Assembly (NCBI GenBank): GCA_016927735.1
Contig: JAFGMC010000001.1
Location: 1-61,327 of the forward strand
DNA length: 61,327 nucleotides
DNA from: Alphaproteobacteria bacterium
GTDB taxonomy: Bacteria > Pseudomonadota > Alphaproteobacteria > Rs-D84
Direction of reading: 5' to 3'
Shown: one piece after another, positions 57,218 through 61,327 of the stretch
How the letters are laid out: each line of letters opens with the position of its first letter
How positions within the stretch are numbered: position 1 is the first letter of the stretch
Notes under the pieces: model-generated
Seen by the model: the letters and a program-made list of their open reading frames with translations, nothing else
Told to the model about the DNA's origin: nothing
Databases searched by the model: none
Program-made: the position numbers and the translations under genes

Positions 57218-58663
57218 ATGAAAAAAATATCTAAATTAATGGTTAATTGCTCTTTGTTGTTTTTAACACCTTTTGCTGCAAATGCTGCGGGCACTTATTA
57301 TAATGGGACTTATCAACCGACCCAACAGCGATATAATACAACTGGATATTATCCATCGGCTAATCAACAACAAAATAGTTATAACAATTACTATTCTCAA
57401 TATCAACAGCCACAATACCAACAGGTTCAACAGCAACCTTCGACCCAGCAAAGAAATTTTTCTGAAACCCAGCAAGGTTTTTATTTAGATGGTGGAATTT
57501 CACGTGAAACAGCAATGTGGCAATTCGAAATGAAAGATGCGGGCAGTATTTTAAGTTATAATAATATTTCATGGAATGTGTTTGATGTAAATGGTGGATA
57601 TAAATTTGATATGGGAAATACGCCTACCCAAATTGATGTGGGTATAAAAATTGGATCACAGGCCGCTGAATCGACCATGGTTGATGATGATATTACAAAT
57701 GGTGGTTACTTTATAACACAGTGGGTTGATAGTGGTACAGGGGATATTATCGGTGATCAAATTGGTCATGCTTTATCTATTGGAACAACCAGTGGTGGCA
57801 GCATGTTCGGATTTAATATTGGTTTCGGTTTGACAGACTTCTTTAAATGGGGTAATGCAAAAATTACACCATCTATTGGTTATAGAAATTTTGGGTACAA
57901 GTTGGAAACAAAACAAAATTACGGTCTTTCTGTAGATACTTCTAGTTGTTTTATAATTCCGGACACTGGTGAAATTCAATGTGATTCTGCAATTGTTATA
58001 CATTACGCTGATGGTACAGATCAAGTTTTATGGCGTGATGATATGACAGATCCATTGGAAATAGTTGGTACAGATCCAGAAAGTGTTGATATTGGTGGAA
58101 CATATTATTATCAACAACCTGGTGTCAGTCATTCTTATGAAGTGACATGGTCTGGACCTTATGCTGCCTTGGATATAAGATATGATATTAATCAATATAA
58201 TTCTGTTGATGGACGTATTGAATTGGGACTTCCTTCTTATACAGCCACAGGAAATCAGCCATATCGTTCTGATTGGCAACATCCAAAAAGTATAGAAGAT
58301 AGTGCAGGTATCGGTTCGGCAATGCATTTTGGTTTGGCTGGAAACTGGAATACAGCATTGACAGATACTGTAATGTTGTCGGTTGGTTTGACATATGATT
58401 ATTATTCTATCAGTGGCGCCAACGCTAAAACTTATTTGAGTGAAGATTATTATATGGGAATATACGATGCGTTATTGACCGCATGGGAAACAGGCGGATT
58501 TACAGAAGCAGATATGTTGGATCCAACAACTGGTGACCCGACGGCTTTGAATATCAAAGCTTTGGAAAGCAGTTGTCCAGGTTGGGTTTGCAGCGCAGAT
58601 GGTGAAATAGAATCATTCTATAAATCTATGGGTATCAGGGTAGGTCTGAGTGCAAAATTCTAA
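57218..58663 (+). CDS. omptin-like outer-membrane beta-barrel protein with N-terminal Q/Y/N-rich segment
   Basis: GSQAAESTMVDDDITN resembles OmpT LGSRGGNMVDQDW; SYEVTWSGPYAALDIRYDI resembles GYKQRFKMPYIGLTGSYRY; C-terminal GLSAKF. Confidence 0.65.
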   Translation: MKKISKLMVNCSLLFLTPFAANAAGTYYNGTYQPTQQRYNTTGYYPSANQQQNSYNNYYSQYQQPQYQQVQQQPSTQQRNFSETQQGFYLDGGISRETAMWQFEMKDAGSILSYNNISWNVFDVNGGYKFDMGNTPTQIDVGIKIGSQAAESTMVDDDITNGGYFITQWVDSGTGDIIGDQIGHALSIGTTSGGSMFGFNIGFGLTDFFKWGNAKITPSIGYRNFGYKLETKQNYGLSVDTSSCFIIPDTGEIQCDSAIVIHYADGTDQVLWRDDMTDPLEIVGTDPESVDIGGTYYYQQPGVSHSYEVTWSGPYAALDIRYDINQYNSVDGRIELGLPSYTATGNQPYRSDWQHPKSIEDSAGIGSAMHFGLAGNWNTALTDTVMLSVGLTYDYYSISGANAKTYLSEDYYMGIYDALLTAWETGGFTEADMLDPTTGDPTALNIKALESSCPGWVCSADGEIESFYKSMGIRVGLSAKF

Positions 58664-58674
58664 AGTGAAAATAT

Positions 58675-58710
58675 CCAAGCCAGTCTAAAATAACTGGCTT
58701 GATTTTTTTT
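58675..58710 (+). terminator. terminator
   Basis: CAAGCCAGT ctaaaata ACTGGCTTG ATTTTTTTT. Confidence 0.9.
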
Positions 58711-58745
58711 GTGTAATTGTTATTCTTGTCCTTCAGAGGCTTTTT

Positions 58746-59369
58746 ATGAAAAATATTTTAAAATGTATCTTAATATTCAGTTCTGTTTTTTTATCCCCAA
58801 TTGTTGCTGGGGCTGCAGATTTGACCAGTACAGCATCTGTAAATGTGACTAGTGATACAGCTTCCAATGCAAAAATTATGGCTTTTAATGAAGCGCGCAG
58901 ACAAATAACAACAGATGTGTTATCTAATTATACAGATAAAGAAAAATTTAATGAATTAATAAAAAATACAGATGATTCTAAACTTACAAATTTGATTTCA
59001 TCAACAAACATAGATGGCGAGCGGTTATCATCAACAACTTATTCGGCAAATATTAAAATGACACTTGATACTGTGGAAGCAAAAAAATGGTTGTCTGAAA
59101 ATAATATTCCAAATTGGTTGGGAAATAATGAAGCGTTGGTTGTTGATAGGGCAACAGTTGTTATTGATATTCCAGATGGATTGCGTGATTGGATAGATTT
59201 AAATCATGCAATACAGACTGAAAAACTGGATATTGAAATAAAAAGAATTTTTGGCGATCAGGTGACAGTGACAGTTCTAATGACAGATAGGTCTAAAATA
59301 ATTGCAGTGGTACGGATTTTGGGTTGGAAATATTCAGAAAATAATGGTTTTTTAAGAATATGGAAATAA
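58746..59369 (+). CDS. secreted hypothetical protein (207 aa)
   Basis: signal peptide MKNILKCILIFSSVFLSPIVAGA; no recognised family. Confidence 0.75.
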   Translation: MKNILKCILIFSSVFLSPIVAGAADLTSTASVNVTSDTASNAKIMAFNEARRQITTDVLSNYTDKEKFNELIKNTDDSKLTNLISSTNIDGERLSSTTYSANIKMTLDTVEAKKWLSENNIPNWLGNNEALVVDRATVVIDIPDGLRDWIDLNHAIQTEKLDIEIKRIFGDQVTVTVLMTDRSKIIAVVRILGWKYSENNGFLRIWK

Positions 59370-59548
59370 ATTATCAACACTTTATAACCTTATAAGCAAA
59401 ATATTATTTTTTAATAAGAAAGGTTTTGATAAGGTAAGTTTTTCAATTGACAATATATCGCAAAATATGCAAAAATAGTGTTGTCAGAAGGATAAAAAAC
59501 CGCCTAGGATAAATTGTTATTTAAATTAGGTATCAGGTTGGGGGATAA

Positions 59549-60685
59549 ATGCTAAATAAAGCTAGTTTTTTTAAAGGAAAGTCAAATATTGCAATAAAAA
59601 AATGGTTGTTGGCCATGGCTTTGGTTTTTATGGGATTTAGCAATGTACAATCACAAGATAAAGATGCTTCTCAACAAGATAATCAAAAAAAAGAAATAAA
59701 TACAAACGATGAATTTAATAAGGGCTCATCAAAAATTGCCCAATTTCCTGTCGATTCTTTGGATTTGAATTTCTTGGCGAAATTACCATTGGACGAATTT
59801 TTGAAACTCGTTCGGTCCCCTGGTGAAAGTGTTGATATTGATTCTATATTTGCAATGCCAGATAATGAATTTTATGCATATACTAATAAATCGTTTCGTG
59901 CACCAGCAAGAACAGAGGTTGATACGGTATTGGTTCATGATTGGAATAAATTTGAGAAGTTCGGAAAGTTTTATGATGCCTATATTTCAGATGGTATTTA
60001 TTACAGTAATCTTAATTTGATAAAATTGAATTATTATAAGGCTGTTGGTAACGATGCCGAGACAGTTAAAATTGTTGGGTTGAAAAACGACAGAATTAAG
60101 TCTAATTGGTTTCATGAACATAAACATGCCGAAGATTGGTGGAGTTTGTTGGGTAAAATTGCAACATTAGATTTAAAAGAAATTTCTGAAATTGCCGTTC
60201 ATAATGAGATAGCAGCACGTTTTGAAGAAGAATACAGAATGGCTGGAAAAGATGCATCAATGGATAAAATTTTAAGCAAAATTTTAGATGATGCAAATAA
60301 AAGCTTTTATATATATATAAAGAACAAACAGTTTATTACAGAAACAGATTATATGTTGTCTGTTGTAAAAGCTCAGTTGAACATGTTGCAAAGTAGACCA
60401 AATTTGGCTGGTAAATATGGACAAGTTCCATTTAAACAAATTTTGCGTGATAAATATACATTTGATGGTGTTTGTTTATTTGATAAAGTTTCTATGGATA
60501 CACGTATTAGATTGGATGAATTTATATCTGGTGTTCTTGATTTTGAAGAATTCTCGAATGATATGTCCAGTTTAAAAACAAAAAGAAAAATGGATATTGC
60601 AGAGATCAAGTCTATTCAGAAAAGTGTTTTTGTAAAAAATAATACAAAGCAGATAGTTATGAAAAGCGAGAGGGAAGGCAGATGA
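59549..60685 (+). CDS. secreted protein with HExxH zincin-like motif
   Basis: signal MALVFMGFSNVQSQ; NWFHEHKHAEDWW (codons 60113-60127 encode HEHKH) then AVHNEIAARFEEE. Confidence 0.75.
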   Translation: MLNKASFFKGKSNIAIKKWLLAMALVFMGFSNVQSQDKDASQQDNQKKEINTNDEFNKGSSKIAQFPVDSLDLNFLAKLPLDEFLKLVRSPGESVDIDSIFAMPDNEFYAYTNKSFRAPARTEVDTVLVHDWNKFEKFGKFYDAYISDGIYYSNLNLIKLNYYKAVGNDAETVKIVGLKNDRIKSNWFHEHKHAEDWWSLLGKIATLDLKEISEIAVHNEIAARFEEEYRMAGKDASMDKILSKILDDANKSFYIYIKNKQFITETDYMLSVVKAQLNMLQSRPNLAGKYGQVPFKQILRDKYTFDGVCLFDKVSMDTRIRLDEFISGVLDFEEFSNDMSSLKTKRKMDIAEIKSIQKSVFVKNNTKQIVMKSEREGR

Positions 60686-60951
60686 AACTTAGATATCTTA
60701 TTTTACCAATATTGATACTATCTTCCAGCGGTCCTGCAAGTGCCGAGGTTACGCTTGGTGTATGTACTCTTGTCAGTTGTGCAACAGGGTATTATAAAAA
60801 CAGCACAGTTTGTACAGCTTGTCCAACACCTGGAACCAGTGCCGATCATAATACTGGTGCTATAACAACTTGTTATATTACAGCAAATGATCCATTATCT
60901 GATACAACAGGTACGTACGTTTATACAACTAATTGTTATTATACAAATTAA
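60682..60951 (+). CDS. short secreted Cys-rich protein
   Basis: MKLRYLILPILILSSSGPASA signal; CATGYYKNSTVCTACPTPG; ATGA overlap with upstream gene. Confidence 0.7.
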   Translation: MKLRYLILPILILSSSGPASAEVTLGVCTLVSCATGYYKNSTVCTACPTPGTSADHNTGAITTCYITANDPLSDTTGTYVYTTNCYYTN

Positions 60952-60963
60952 TGGAATACAGCT

Positions 60964-61327
60964 GTGGTAAATCAAAACAGATTCTTTCATAATAAAGTTT
61001 TTGTAACTTTATTTGGTGTTTTAATAGTCCCTTTATTAAGATTACTTGGTATGGGTGGTGGCGATGCTTTTGCCACTGATACGGCCTGTTATGCAGGTCA
61101 ATGTACTTTAAATAATACACGTTGGGTTACTTGCGGGACATCCCAGGTACAAATGCAAACATGTACTTCTTGTACATATGAAGCATGGGTTTGTCTTGAT
61201 TATCCGTATTGTTCAGAATATGGGCCAATGCCTACAAGTGGTACATATTGGAAAGATACGGGCAGTTGTGTAACTGCTACAAATCAATGCTCTTATGTTG
61301 GACAAACATCCAGTACATCTTGTACGA
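60964..61327 (+). CDS. secreted Cys-rich protein, 5' part only (open at window end; GTG start proposed)
   Basis: VVNQNRFFHNKVFVTLFGVLIVPLLRLLGMGGGDAFATDTACYAGQCTLNNTRWVTCGTSQVQMQTCTSCTYEAWVC... Confidence 0.55.
   Translation, partial: MVNQNRFFHNKVFVTLFGVLIVPLLRLLGMGGGDAFATDTACYAGQCTLNNTRWVTCGTSQVQMQTCTSCTYEAWVCLDYPYCSEYGPMPTSGTYWKDTGSCVTATNQCSYVGQTSSTSCT

Noticed and set aside
1-61327. CRISPR arrays, transposases, integrases, prophage genes
   Set aside because: No regularly spaced repeats and no recognisable mobile-element proteins found on reading.

Overview
This is a low-GC, bacterial, probably alphaproteobacterial window. Supporting genes are ccrM (GANTC methyltransferase), tpiA next to a PpiD-type chaperone, and a MotA/TolQ + OmpA pair; the lineage is inferred, and a gut-associated relative of Rickettsiales/RF32 is only a guess. 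It starts in the spc/alpha ribosomal cluster: rplE (end), rpsN, rpsH, rplF, a 54-aa membrane ORF, rplR, rpsE, rpmD, rplO, secY, rpsM, rpsK, rpoA, rplQ. Housekeeping genes follow: yrbG-like antiporter, grpE, tpiA, ppiD-like, ccrM, nrdR, a lytic transglycosylase, rnhB, pgk, clpP, clpX, infA, thyA, an ExbB/MotB-like pair, rpsF-rpsR-rplI, recO, a DsbA-like gene, polA, pth and tRNA-Leu(GAG). About a third of the window encodes large secreted cysteine-rich proteins of no family I recognise. At least eight share CX6C pairs, often as C-x6-C-x(4 or 6)-C-x6-C blocks, and five share an N-terminal C-x3-Y-x2-C-M-D-x-F-C block ending in CxC. This paralog family is the best candidate for an undescribed system, probably a disulfide-stabilised envelope or surface structure. 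Other items of note: an omptin-like protease with a Q/Y/N-rich extension, a secreted HExxH protein and a lipoprotein with Bacteroidetes-like signals, an InlB-repeat protein, a degenerate-looking subtilase autotransporter, repeated hairpin/Shine-Dalgarno cassettes in the ribosomal operon, a triple hairpin between rpoA and rplQ, and a 22-bp operator-like palindrome.
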